A stretch of 64,000 bases of DNA. Source: Utricularia gibba (taxonomy: Eukaryota > Streptophyta > Magnoliopsida > Lamiales > Lentibulariaceae). Below, piece by piece: positions 24,851 to 36,349 of the stretch (position 1 is its first letter; every line of letters starts with the position of its first letter). The translations under genes and the position numbers were made by a program. Under the pieces are notes generated by a model that ran no database searches, had not been told where the DNA came from, and saw only the letters and a list, made by a program, of their open reading frames with translations. Location: NCBI GenBank assembly GCA_002189035.1, contig CM007991.1, positions 3,472,001 through 3,536,000 on the forward strand, read 5' to 3'.

Positions 24851-25638
24851 ATGGCGGCATCAACAATGGCTCTGTCCTCCCCATCCTTCGCCGGCCAGGC
24901 GGTGAAGCTGTCCCGGAGGTGAATGCCCCAGGAAGGATCTCAATGAGGAAGAGTGCCACCAAGTCTGCTCCTTCCGGCAGCCCCTGGTACGGCCCAGACC
25001 GTGTTAAGTACTTGGGCCCCTTGTCCGGCGATGCTCCCAGCTACCTCACTGGTGAATTCCCCGGTGACTACGGATGGGACACCGCCGGGCTCTCTGCTGA
25101 TCCTGAAACTTTTGCCAAGAACCGTGAGTTGGAGGTGATCCACGCCAGGTGGGCAATGCTTGGTGCTCTTGGAATCGTCTTCCCGGAGCTCCTGGCAAAG
25201 AACGGTGTCAAATTCGGTGAGGCTGTCTGGTTCAAGGCCGGTTCACAGATCTTCAGCGAGGGTGGCCTTGACTACTTGGGGAACCCAAGCCTGATCCACG
25301 CTCAGAGCATCTTGGCCATCTGGGCTACACAGGTTATTCTCATGGGCGCCGTGGAGGGCTACCGTGTTGCTGGCGGACCACTCGGTGAAGTCACCGACCC
25401 ACTCTACCCAGGAGGCAGCTTCGACCCATTGGGTTTGGCTGATGATCCAGAGGCATTCGCCGAACTGAAGGTGAAGGAGATCAAGAATGGCAGACTTGCC
25501 ATGTTCTCCGTCTTCGGCTTCTTCGTCCAGGCCATCGTCACTGGAAAAGGCCCATTGGAGAATCTCTCAGACCACCTCGCTGACCCCGTAAACAACAATG
25601 CCTGGGCCTACGCCACCAACTTCGTTCCTGGAAAATGA
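24851..25638 (+). CDS. LHCB1: LHCB1 copy 4 (one-base frameshift)
   Basis: Fourth copy, 788 nt. One C is missing at 24912-24914 (CCC, where siblings have CCCC in the codons for KLSPEV), so the first 20 codons are out of frame with the rest. Downstream everything is intact from NAPGR to ATNFVPGK. The stroma-side segment reads [13 protein letters not shown], as in copy 5. If the frameshift were real, translation could only begin downstream and the transit peptide would be lost. A homopolymer sequence error is the simpler reading. Confidence 0.9.
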
Positions 25639-27284
25639 ATGAGATTCTGATTGAGAAGAGTTCATAATTCTGTATCAGTAATTCACACTTATGTAAATTC
25701 TGCTCTGTTCTGTAATTGGAAAAACATGATTTTCATTCTTCAAAACATCACCAATTTCATCAATTCAACTTGTGTTGGTGCTACTCATCTAGCTAAAAAA
25801 TGTCCGGTAAAAACTTCCATATCAAAGCAGAGACTGTAGCCACACACGACAGCAAGAATCAGATCATGTGTTATGGAGATATCAGCAGTGTAAGTACCAA
25901 CACAGCCTAAAGTGGGAAACGACCGAAAAATACCCAATAATGCACAAGGAATAACGGATGAATCCAACATCACTTGAAAGAAGCTAAAAGACAAACTGGA
26001 TGAGAATCAACTGAATGGCTTGTTAATCTCAACTCTTATTTCATGCATCCTTATTGGTTCCGTTACCAGATCTCTTGAACAGTTGATCCGACTGAAAGTT
26101 TTCGATAACTTGAAGGGTTAATCTCCAGTATGGGAAAAATTGTTGAGGAAAAATGACCAACTGTTCGAAATACTAGAAACAGGGAAAGAGTTGATCAACG
26201 GGTTACCAAAACAGATTTACGGATACGACAAAAACCGAATAGGCTTCACAATTGAAATTCATCACTTCAACAGATTACCCCGAATAAAATATTAGAGCGA
26301 AAAGCTACAGAAATTGCATCAGACGGAAAGAAAGGTATCACATTGTCCGAGGCCATTCACAAATTGATGAATTTCATTCAATACGGAGACACCCTAACCG
26401 CGACAGCAATGCTTAAAGCCAAGCCCTTAAACCCTAAACTGAAAATCACGTACCCTCGCGCTAGGCAACATACTTCTGGTTTGACTGGAGCACTCGCCGC
26501 TAGCGGTAGCTCCGAAGAGGTTAGAGAACGTCGGAGGGGATATCCTTTTTTCTCAAAATTCTTTGCAACATTGTGCTGGCGTCCGACGCCAATGGCGGTT
26601 CGAATGCGATCTGCCCATCTTGAATACCCACTGAATCCCATTTGTTATATAAATAAATATATAGTACATGCCTAAATTTGAAAACATATTTTTTATATAA
26701 ATATATATTTACAAATAATTAATAATTTTGCAAAATGAAAAATTACAATAAAACAATTCTAATTTAGATCAATATAAAGGATTAGTTTCAAAATTATAAA
26801 AAAAACAACTTAAGTTATTAAAACATACAACGAAATTCTAAATAGTTTTCAAAATTTCTAAAAAATAAATTTAATTTAATTTAAAACTCAATAAAATTTT
26901 ATAATAAATTTTTTCGCATTCATGTTTAGAATTTGACGAATTCAAATGATGTTATTTTAGTATTATATTACGTTCACATTTCGTAATGTTTGAAGTTCAA
27001 TGAGTCAATTATGTATCATCATAACGACATTTGAATCAAAATCGATTAGTTTTTATAATATGATATATTAAATATATAATTTCATAAGTTCAAGAATAAA
27101 CTACTTACAAAAAATAAATTGAATAGTGTATAACATAATTTTGAAACTTAGATGTTAAATATTTTGTATTTATTGTATTTTGGATTGGATGTGCAATTAT
27201 TTTACAAAAAATGCGTATATAAACAAACATAGTAAATGCTTTTAAGATGGTAGTTGAAAGAGTATGAGTATTTGTATCCAAAGT
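25639..27284. other. LHCB1 spacer 4 with an extra AT-rich insert
   Basis: The first part (25639-26645) repeats spacer 3. Compared with spacers 3 and 5 there are about 450 extra AT-rich bases, roughly 26735-27195, between AATTTTG and AATTATTTTACAAAA. No gene is seen. Confidence 0.65.
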
Positions 27285-27503
27285 GGAGGGCATCTGGTTG
27301 GTTGGAATGGGGGCTATCCATCCGAACACTTTGCAGCCTCTGATTCGCGGAGCCAACGCCATACAAAGAATTCTCAGCCATGAGCACATCTAAAGAGCAT
27401 GGTTTGTGAGGTATTGTGTCTGCATTTGCAACCAATCAGAGCGAGGAGTCTGATCTTACAAGTTACAGGGATAAGGTTTCGGATGCCAGCATGTGTATAA
27501 ATA
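27285..27503 (+). promoter_or_regulatory. LHCB1 copy 5 promoter (type shared by copies 4-6)
   Basis: CCAAT at 27432-27436, GATAAG at 27470-27475 and TATAAATA at 27496-27503, in a block nearly identical to copies 4 and 6. Confidence 0.88.
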
Positions 27504-27585
27504 CCTTGCTGCATTCCCCTGTCTTCTCACCACAGCAGCAGCAACAACCAGTGGTCACTTCTTCTCGGGGCACTCAACTTCTCCA

Positions 27586-28374
27586 ATGGCGGCATCAACA
27601 ATGGCTCTGTCCTCCCCATCCTTCGCCGGCCAGGCGGTGAAGCTGTCCCCGGAGGTGAGAGCCCCAGGGAGGATCTCAATGAGGAAGAGTGCCTCCAAGT
27701 CTGCTCCTTCCGGCAGCCCCTGGTACGGCCCAGACCGTGTTAAGTACTTGGGCCCCTTGTCCGGAGATGCCCCCAGCTACCTCACCGGAGAATTCCCTGG
27801 TGACTATGGGTGGGACACCGCGGGACTCTCGGCTGATCCTGAAACCTTTGCCAAGAACCGTGAGTTGGAGGTGATCCACGCCAGGTGGGCAATGCTTGGT
27901 GCTCTTGGGATCGTCTTCCCGGAGCTCCTGGCAAAGAACGGTGTTAAATTCGGAGAGGCTGTCTGGTTCAAGGCCGGTTCACAGATCTTCAGCGAGGGTG
28001 GCCTTGACTACTTGGGCAACCCGAGCTTGATCCACGCTCAGAGCATCTTGGCCATCTGGGCTACACAGGTTATTCTCATGGGCGCCGTGGAGGGCTACCG
28101 TGTTGCCGGCGGGCCACTTGGGGAAGTCACAGACCCACTCTACCCAGGAGGCAGCTTCGACCCATTGGGTTTGGCTGATGATCCAGAGGCATTCGCCGAA
28201 CTGAAGGTGAAGGAGATCAAGAATGGCAGACTTGCCATGTTCTCCGTCTTCGGCTTCTTCGTACAGGCCATCGTCACCGGAAAAGGCCCATTGGAGAACC
28301 TCTCCGACCACCTTGCTGACCCCGTAAACAACAATGCCTGGGCCTACGCCACCAACTTCGTCCCTGGCAAATGA
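27586..28374 (+). CDS. LHCB1: LHCB1 copy 5, intact
   Basis: Intact 789-nt gene, 262 aa, with all LHCII landmarks: transit peptide, WYGPDR, the helix B and helix A ligand motifs and the VPGK end. It has the VRAPGR variant otherwise seen only in copy 1, and SAPSGSP as in copy 4. It is therefore a patchwork of variants found elsewhere in the array. Upstream it has the copy 4-6 promoter type and downstream the copy 3-5 flank type. Confidence 0.96.
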   Translation: MAASTMALSSPSFAGQAVKLSPEVRAPGRISMRKSASKSAPSGSPWYGPDRVKYLGPLSGDAPSYLTGEFPGDYGWDTAGLSADPETFAKNRELEVIHARWAMLGALGIVFPELLAKNGVKFGEAVWFKAGSQIFSEGGLDYLGNPSLIHAQSILAIWATQVILMGAVEGYRVAGGPLGEVTDPLYPGGSFDPLGLADDPEAFAELKVKEIKNGRLAMFSVFGFFVQAIVTGKGPLENLSDHLADPVNNNAWAYATNFVPGK

Positions 28375-29474
28375 ATGAGCTTCTGATTGAGAAGACTTCA
28401 TTATTCTGTATCAGTAATTCACACTTCACTTCAATGTAAATTCTGCTCTGTTCTGTTATGAGAAAAACATGATTTTCATTCTTCAAAACAACACCTATTT
28501 CATCAATTTGGGTTCAGAAATTTGTGTTGGTACTACTCATCTAGCTAAACAATGTCAGATATAAACATTTTCGATATCAAAGCAGAGTCTGTAGCCACAC
28601 ACAACAGCAGGAATCAGATCATGTGTTACGGAGAAATCAGCAGTTTGTCAAAGTACCAACTCAGCCTAAAGTGGGAAACGACCGAAAAATACCCAATAAT
28701 GCACAAGGAATAACGGATGAATCCAACATCACTTGAAAGAAGCTAAAAGACAAACTGGATGAGAATCAACTCAATGGCTTGTTAATCTCAACTCTTATTT
28801 CATGCATCCTTATTGGTTCCGTTACCAGATCTCTTGAACAGTTGATCCGACTGAAAGTTTTCGATAACTTGAAGGGTTAATCTCCAGTATGGGAAAAATT
28901 GTTGAGAAAAAATAACCAAATGTTCGAAATACTAGAAACAGGGAAAGGTTTGATCAACGGATGTTCCCAAGCACCGAAGAGGCTTCACAATCCAAATTCA
29001 TCCCTTCAACAGATTAGCCCCAATAAAATATTTGCGCGAAAAAGCTACAGAAATTGCATCAGACGGAAAGAAAGTTGTCACATTGTCCGAGGCCATTCAC
29101 AAATTGAGAATTTCATTCAACACGAAGACACCGAAACCGCGACAGCAATGCTTAAAAACCCTAAACTGAAAATCACGTACCCTCCCGCTAGGCAGCAAAC
29201 TTCAGGTATGACTGGAGGAGCACTCGCCGCTGGCGGTGGCTCCGCCTCCGACGCCAATGACGGTTCGAATGCGATCTGCTCACCCTGAGAACCCGCTGAA
29301 TCCCATTTAATTATATAAATAAATATACAATACATGCTTAAATTTAAAAATATGTATTTACTTTATTTAAAATAATTAATAATTTTGAAAAATATATTCT
29401 GAGTAGTTATATAATTATTTTACAAAAAATGCTTATATAAACAAACACAATAAATGGTTTTGTAACCAAAGTGA
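28375..29474. other. LHCB1 spacer 5
   Basis: 28375-29310 repeats spacers 3 and 4. The end (29155-29300) again carries AAACCCTAAACT and the GC-richer segment with TCCGACGCCAATG, then AT-rich DNA leads to the copy 6 promoter. No gene is supported. Confidence 0.65.
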
Positions 29475-29682
29475 AGGGCATCTGGTTGGTTGGAATGGAG
29501 GCTATCCATCCGAACACTTTGCAGCCTCTGATTGGCGGAGCAAACGCCATACCAAAAATTCTCAGCCATGAGCACATCCAAAGAGCATGGTTTGAGGTCT
29601 TGTGTCTGCATTTGCAACCAATCAGAGTGAGGAGTCTGATCTTACAGGGATAAGGTTTCGGATGCCAGCATGTGTATAAATA
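29475..29682 (+). promoter_or_regulatory. LHCB1 copy 6 promoter (type shared by copies 4-6)
   Basis: CCAAT at 29618-29622, GATAAG at 29649-29654 and TATAAATA at 29675-29682. Confidence 0.88.
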
Positions 29683-29764
29683 CCTTGCTGCATTCCCCTG
29701 TCTTCTCACCACAGCAGCAGCAACAACCAGTGGTCACTTCTTCTCGGGGCACTTAACTTCTCCA

Positions 29765-30553
29765 ATGGCGGCATCAACAATGGCTCTGTCCTCCCCATCC
29801 TTCGCCGGCCAGGCGGTGAAGCTGTCCCCGGAGGTGAATGCCCCAGGAAGGATCTCAATGAGGAAGAGTGCCTCCAAGTCTGTTTCTTCCGGCAGCCCCT
29901 GGTACGGCCCTGACCGTGTAAAGTACTTGGGCCCCTTGTCCGGAGATGCCCCCAGCTACTTGACTGGTGAATTCCCCGGTGACTATGGGTGGGACACCGC
30001 CGGGCTCTCTGCTGATCCTGAAACCTTCGCCAAGAACCGTGAGTTGGAGGTGATCCACGCCAGATGGGCAATGCTTGGTGCTCTTGGGATCGTCTTCCCG
30101 GAGCTCCTGGCAAAGAACGGTGTTAAATTCGGAGAGGCTGTCTGGTTCAAGGCGGGTTCACAGATCTTCAGCGAGGGTGGCCTTGACTACTTGGGCAACC
30201 CGAGCTTGATCCACGCTCAGAGCATCTTGGCCATCTGGGCTACACAGGTTATTCTCATGGGCGCCGTGGAGGGCTACCGTGTTGCCGGCGGGCCACTTGG
30301 GGAAGTCACAGACCCACTCTACCCAGGAGGCAGCTTCGACCCATTGGGTTTGGCTGATGATCCAGAGGCATTCGCCGAACTGAAGGTGAAGGAGATCAAG
30401 AATGGCAGACTTGCCATGTTCTCCGTCTTCGGCTTCTTCGTCCAGGCCATCGTCACCGGAAAAGGCCCATTGGAGAACCTCTCAGACCACCTCGCAGACC
30501 CCGTAAACAACAATGCCTGGGCCTACGCCACCAACTTCGTCCCTGGCAAATGA
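29765..30553 (+). CDS. LHCB1: LHCB1 copy 6, intact
   Basis: Intact 789-nt gene, 262 aa, the last of the array. It has NAPGR and [13 protein letters not shown] like copies 2 and 3, and the helix motifs and C-terminus are as in the others. The promoter is of the copy 4-6 type, while its 3' flank is unlike that of any other copy. That is expected for the outer right end of an array enlarged by unequal crossing-over. Confidence 0.96.
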   Translation: MAASTMALSSPSFAGQAVKLSPEVNAPGRISMRKSASKSVSSGSPWYGPDRVKYLGPLSGDAPSYLTGEFPGDYGWDTAGLSADPETFAKNRELEVIHARWAMLGALGIVFPELLAKNGVKFGEAVWFKAGSQIFSEGGLDYLGNPSLIHAQSILAIWATQVILMGAVEGYRVAGGPLGEVTDPLYPGGSFDPLGLADDPEAFAELKVKEIKNGRLAMFSVFGFFVQAIVTGKGPLENLSDHLADPVNNNAWAYATNFVPGK

Positions 30554-32729
30554 ACAATCTTTTTGGTGTGCATGGTTGATTGAATTCAGGGGAATGTAAA
30601 TCGTGCTCTTTGTTTTCCAAAAATCTGGAGGAAAAAATCCATCCATTTTACTCAATTGTGCCAGCTGCTAACAAGAATCCCATCCAAAAACTAGCAGATC
30701 CACACCCATCGGAACCTTACTACTCAAGCACCCGAACTTTCATAATCCAATCGGAACCATGGGAGCTGGTCGACAGGCGATGCCGCTGCGGCTAAGGAAC
30801 CTCTTTTCTTCCTTCCCATTTCAAGGAATCAAAGAAAGCAACACCACAGTCATCTTCTTTTTATCTAGTTACAGCGATCAGTGACGAGTAATTGGAAAAA
30901 TCCAAAGTGGTGGGAGTCAAAATCAGATCAGACACTTGGGGAGATAAAGCAAAAGAGAAGGTTTGAAGACAGAGACACCTCAAAGATCGGCTAATCTACT
31001 CGACGGAGGGCTGGAAAGCAGATATCTTCCCTATTTGTCATCATCTTCTCCAAACCACCGCCACTAATTCCACACTAGCAATTTTTTTTCATATCTTCCC
31101 TTTTTTTAAATATGTTAAATCCACAGATATTTTCATAAAATAATACTTATTTTCCCCATGATCATACACTTAAATTTTAACCCTTTATAATTATTTAGTA
31201 TAGAAAAAAAAGAGAAAAATATTAAATGATTTTCTTTATCATTAATTTTTTATTTTTAAGGATAAATCAATAAAATATTTAACTATTATTGATCATTCAT
31301 TCATACTAATTAATCTTGTCAAATTGGATGCACCATATAATTCCCACACATGTTTCAAAATGGAAGATGGCGTGGTATAATTCCCATACTGCTTTTACAA
31401 ATGAAAATTCATAAAGACCAATATACAACACGTTGCCGTGTTGTCATCATTCTTACACTGAAGAAACAATTCTTGGTCCATATCTATGGGATTTGATGGA
31501 TCAACCAACGTAGGAGCTTTTCCATCCAACACACTAGCGGTTTGCTCATACTGCAAGTATATAATAGAAAAAATGATCAGATTTGTAAATGATTCTATAA
31601 AGCATGCATGTGACAATTCAACAATTATATACAAATATTCTTTAGTCGCAAATACGAGACAACATAGAACAACTAATATAATGAAAAGAGATCGAACTCA
31701 TTCTTTATTAAATGTCGAAAAACATATGTGAGGGGCTTGATCAACATGGGGCTTATTTGAAAAAATAGTCATCCGTACAATCTATTTCACACAATCAATT
31801 AAAATTGTATATTAACGATTATCACTCACTCATGGGGTGCAACATTGGAGGGATGGTCCCTGCCAACGTGAATCGAATTTTTCCGAGCAATTTTGAATAT
31901 CCGAGAATATTATTTTCTATAAAATTAGTTGTGGTCCAGTCGGATCACCGTTAGCCTCCACATGATTCAGTTAATTACGGATTCTTTTTTTTCTTTTTTT
32001 TTAAATAAATGGAAGCACAACCAACCAACCCATCCCATCAGATGTGCTGTTTTACGGCGCATCCATGGCACGTGATTGTTAATTAATATGCATTTAATCT
32101 TAACTTTTTATACATTATATTTTATCGCAATCACATCACTATATTTTTCTTGTCCGTACAAGTAAAATAAACAAGTACAAAAAATTGTTTTGGAATTAAA
32201 TCTTGAAATCCGATTTCCTTGGAGAAATTGTTTGGTAAATGGGATTTAATAATTTGTGACAAATAGACTTTATTTTTCAAGAATTACTCGTCATTATTAA
32301 TTGAGTTAATAAATTGTTAGAATCAGAATCAGGGAGAGTCAAAGATTCTACCCTATTTGTCAACAGTAATTTTTGGATATTATTTGGCACTAAAATAATA
32401 CTTTTCGTAAATAAAAATATGTGTAGAAAGTTTTTTTTTCAGATATGAAAAGGAAAAAAAAACCTAATTTTGGAATATGGGGGGGGGGGGAAAGCTACGG
32501 CGCATGGCGTCCACGGAAATACAGCAAGTATCCGGTCATGGGAATGGGTCCCACTGGACAATTCCCGTTATGCCCCTGGTTAAAGGCAACAATTTCTGTG
32601 CGCGCCCTCCGAACCGGTCCTTCTGCGCACCGTTAAATTCTGGCATGAAGAGTTGAGGGACTCCGAAATCAAATTCTCAGACCCGCTCTTCGATCGGAAT
32701 CAAATTTCTGTTGAGCTGTGGAAGACTGA
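30554..32729. other. Intergenic after the LHCB1 array
   Basis: Mostly AT-rich, with no gene supported. On the minus strand an exon-like piece sits at about 31463-31554, with an AG before it and TGTAAG after it (translation around TASVLDGKAPTLVDPSNPID). I could not connect it to other exons. A run of 12 G lies at 32479-32490. Confidence 0.45.
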
Positions 32730-32998
32730 ATGGAGAAGAAGGCTGCTAGTGTAGGGAAGAGTTCGAGTACCTTCGCTTTTCTCTTCAAGAAGCTGAGTAG
32801 GAAGGGAATAAGCAGTAGCGGTAGTGGAGGAGCAGCGCGGCGGGGAAGCTTAACAGATCCGCGGCGCTGCGGTGGAAGTGGAGGTTCAATTTCCACTTGT
32901 TCGATGGCTTGATCTTTAAGATCGTGTCGGCTCTCGAAGCCGTCGTTCTCGTTTCCGGTCTGTGCTTCTTTTTCCTCTGCTGCGGGTGCCGATTGTGA
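32730..32998 (+). CDS. Small plant membrane protein with C-terminal hydrophobic/Cys end (one-base frameshift)
   Basis: The ATG frame gives a basic, Ser/Gly-rich start (MEKKAASVGKSSSTFAFLFK). Downstream, in the frame two bases later, runs LRWKWRFNFHLFDG and then a hydrophobic segment ALEAVVLVSGLCFFFLCCGC, with a stop at 32996-32998. This end resembles a family of small plant proteins of unknown function that I remember as having R-W-K/R-W, FEAxVLxSxLxFF and CCGCH ends. One additional G in GGGG at 32842-32845 joins the two parts into a single-exon 89-aa protein (270 nt). If the frameshift is real, the product is a 60-aa peptide ending STCSMA. The hydrophobic tail suggests a C-terminal membrane anchor. 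Confidence 0.68.
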
Positions 32999-34581
32999 AC
33001 GATCGTTCCTTGCCTGTAAGAAAAATCAGGCGACTCGACTCGAATCCATTCAGTGTGATATCCGCTACTTCCATCCTGCTTTCGCTTGCTTGATTTTTAT
33101 TCTCCGGAAAACGAAATTGCACAAATCTGGTGTCCGGTTTCTGGATTTCATCACTTGCTCTTACCTTTGTGAATTACTTACTGAATAGGATCATGATGCT
33201 TTGTTCAGCCGATTCTGGCTCTGATTGAAGAACAAATGTCAATTACTTGCCCTGCACCCTTCCTCCAATTTCTACGCACGTCTCTCTCTTCAATAACTGC
33301 TCCCGTCATGATTTTCTTAGTTACCGATCATTGCGAAACGGGAATTACAGCGAGCTTGGGGATAATATGGTTATTATATTACTAAATTATTTATTCCACC
33401 TTCAGTAATTATTCTATTAGCCGTTGGAATTCCGGCGGCCGGTTCAGCCGTGAGCATGAAAACAAGTCACGATCGAGATGATCCTCGACGGGCGAAAACC
33501 TAATACCCTCCGATACGCCTGCAGCACCGCATGTAATCGACTAAATACGTGGAACGACACGACGCGAACCTTGTGCAAAAGCAGACATAATTAATTTTTT
33601 TACATATATATCACAATATTATCAAATTTCAACATCATCCAAAAGGCATGTCCCCAATAATTTACTAATTTGATTAATCTTTTTTTTTCATACACTAAAA
33701 CAACAAATTAGATGATTACCTTTTTTTACATATATATCATAATATAGTCAGATTTTAAAATAACCACCATCATTTATTCCATGTGCAACTTAAAAAGTGC
33801 GATTCCCAGAATCGAGGCGAATTTTCCACGCACGTTTGGGTAGTTGAGTCGATTCCATTATTCAATTACCACTTACGGCCCCGTGCCCCTCTTTTTTTTT
33901 TATTTCTAAATGTACATGTTATATACAACCTATTGAACTGATTGTAATGCAAAAATTAAGAGCGCGTGCATATTTTGGAACACAAATTTTGACATCTCAC
34001 ATTTGACATACCAAAGTCAAAAGCAAGTGAGAATTAAAAAAAATACCTTTTTGGGATTACAAAGAGAGTCAGGGGTCTTTTTTTTCCCACCGGTCAGAAT
34101 TGAGAAAACCATGTGAGGTGGAGGTCCACGAGTTTCTGGAAGAATGAGCCGCGTCCAAGACACGGGCACGTTGACCCAAGCACAGGTCCACGCTCAAGAG
34201 AAGACCGATGAGATACAGGAATATAAACATTCAACAAACTTGGTTCGGTTTCTTATAAAATCCCACATCTGATTTAGAGTCTACAGAATAGATGACTACT
34301 ACCTTCCCATATCTAGATGCCAATACGTCGCCTACATTCTAGAAGTTGACTTTATGAACATAGTGCAAGAAATAGCTTCTTTCTTAAGTCTCACCCGGGT
34401 ATGGCTGTGCTGTGCAGTCATGGAAAGCGTATTCTTCGACCTGGAAATGGAAGAAAGCAGAAATTGGGGTGTTGAAATGGAGATGAGAATCATAGATGTA
34501 AAATAGGAAATGGAAATATTAAGAGTAGCAGAGAGATTCTACCATGCAGTTAGATCACGTATATACAGGTAGTGAAACTCT
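32999..34581. other. Intergenic
   Basis: Probably includes the 3' UTR of the small membrane protein gene. The rest is AT-rich with no gene I can support. A 47-base exon-like piece on the minus strand near 34395-34441 is unconnected. Confidence 0.45.
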
Positions 34582-35894
34582 TTATAATATGAAATCTGGG
34601 TCGTCGTCCGAGTCGGAATCATCCTCATCAAACTCCCCATTTTCCTGCAAGACGCTCGTGTTGGCTAAATGAAAACTGAACTTGGTGGCTAGTTGTAGAT
34701 ATCTCTTTTCATGATTGGAGGCACATAGATTACAAGACTATGAACACTATTCAGAGGTACATCACCTTTTTCTTGATGAAGCTTGCCATAGCAATCTCAA
34801 ACTCAGCTCGCTTTTGGGTAGCAACATCGTAGTAATGAACCTTTTCCTGCGACCAGAAACATCAGTGTGTTGAATCCTGTTTGAGTACTGTTAACGACAA
34901 ATGCCAATCATAATATGATAGAAGCTAGAAAGTGGTAGAGACCATGCTCCTTTATTCATGAGATGGACAGCGAGTAGATAAGTTAATGTGTAGCAATACT
35001 ATCCAACAAACAACAAAACCGAGGATCCTAAAAAAGAACAACTGAAATATACTGCATCACATTCGATCCCTTATCAAGACTCAGCAGCATCTCAAGAAAA
35101 TATTAATAGCGAATGAAAATGCAAGGGGCTTCTACAATATACTGGAGATACTTTTTTTCTCACTAATAAACTCTGAGTGAAATAATGGATGCAGCAAATG
35201 ACAAACCTCATATGCCATTGATTTCCATTTCTCCCCACAAGCTTTACCAATCTGCAGGAAATGTCAAAGCGATATAAATCAACGAGTTGTATTTATTGCC
35301 AGTAATCACTTATCCAGATATGGTTAAGTAGATAAACATAATCTTCCATAACTCATACATCTTGCATTGCCTTCACACCTGGATTTTCCTCCTGATATAC
35401 CTTACGGAAATCCTCCCTGAAATACTTAATATCACTTCACCACAACTTTAAAATGTAAATACAGTACTGGAGTAAGGATGACAATAATGAGACATCAATC
35501 TTAACCTAGCAGAAACAACATATCTCAACCGCACCACTGCAGATAATTGTCAAACTAGAGACTTGATAGATTAGAACTCCAAGTCAAAGATCTTAGGATC
35601 ATTCAAAATTAAACGGCGTACAAGAAAAAAAAGAAAGCCGTCGGAGGTTTCTTAGGCCTCATGACTTCAATTTTAGCAGCTTTAGTCTTCTTTTTGGCTC
35701 TCCGTCCATAGCTTTTCCTTTCCCTCACTCCCACGGTCAAGCTCCTGAACACAGACACAGCAAATGAAAACCGGAGGGAACCAAAAATCGAATGCTACAG
35801 GGACGCCTATCCCTTTCCAATCTTCTCACCTGCAATCATCAGATTTTGAAGAGGTCGAGGAAGCGACAGGTCCTTGCAGTTTCCCCTTCACCAT
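34582..35894 (-). CDS. HMG-box protein (HMGB14-like)
   Basis: A small chromatin protein with one HMG box. Exons on the minus strand: 35894-35830, 35744-35622, 35416-35359, 35251-35207, 34846-34766 and 34644-34582. They total 435 nt and encode 144 aa. The N-terminus is basic (RRAKKKTKAAKIEV). The box runs from about residue 50 to 123: RPKKPPTAFFFFL, EDFRKVYQEENPGVKA, IGKACGEKWKSMAYEEK, then KRAEFEIAMASF. The tail is acidic (DEDDSDSDDDPD), a common HMGB ending. The size and the single box with a short acidic tail resemble plant HMGB14. All introns are GT-AG and the frame is intact. Expected to bend DNA in the nucleus. Confidence 0.9.
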
Positions 35895-36349
35895 TCTCCT
35901 CGCGGCGGCACCGCCTCTCTCGCTCACTTCACGATTTTTCTGAATCTTCCCGTCAATTACCGAAACTTGTTCTCCAAGTAGCTCTTGTCCTTTTGGGTTA
36001 GAAATTACTTTTACCCGTGTTTAATTACAAAATAGCGGAAAAAAAAAAGATTAAAAATCAACATAAGTGGGCAATAATGTTCCACGTCAGCTATGGGAAA
36101 AAATATTCCACGTCAGCTAAAACGTATTATTTTATTATTTCGAATTAACAAAACTCAAAATAATCCAGCCGCATGTGCTTAGCGTAGTCCTCACCATGAT
36201 GACATACAAGAAAAATGAATAGTGGACAAGTAGCACAAATGACAAGGGAAAATCGCATAGATGCCTGCAAGCTAAACCGACACTGGTAGCAGCTTACTTC
36301 TTGAACAAGATCTCAACTACCGGTGGTGGTGGTGGTGGAGGAGGAAGGA
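35895..36349. other. Intergenic between HMG-box gene and KAS I
   Basis: Holds the HMG-box gene promoter and the KAS I 3' UTR (both genes read leftwards). The tandem sequence TTCCACGTCAGCTA appears twice (about 36078 and 36107). No gene is seen. Confidence 0.5.

Noticed and set aside
31395-31634. 79-aa minus-strand frame with exon-like borders (VLDGKAPTLVDPSNP)
   Set aside because: Cannot be connected to other exons and no family recognised; kept only as a note in the intergenic entry.
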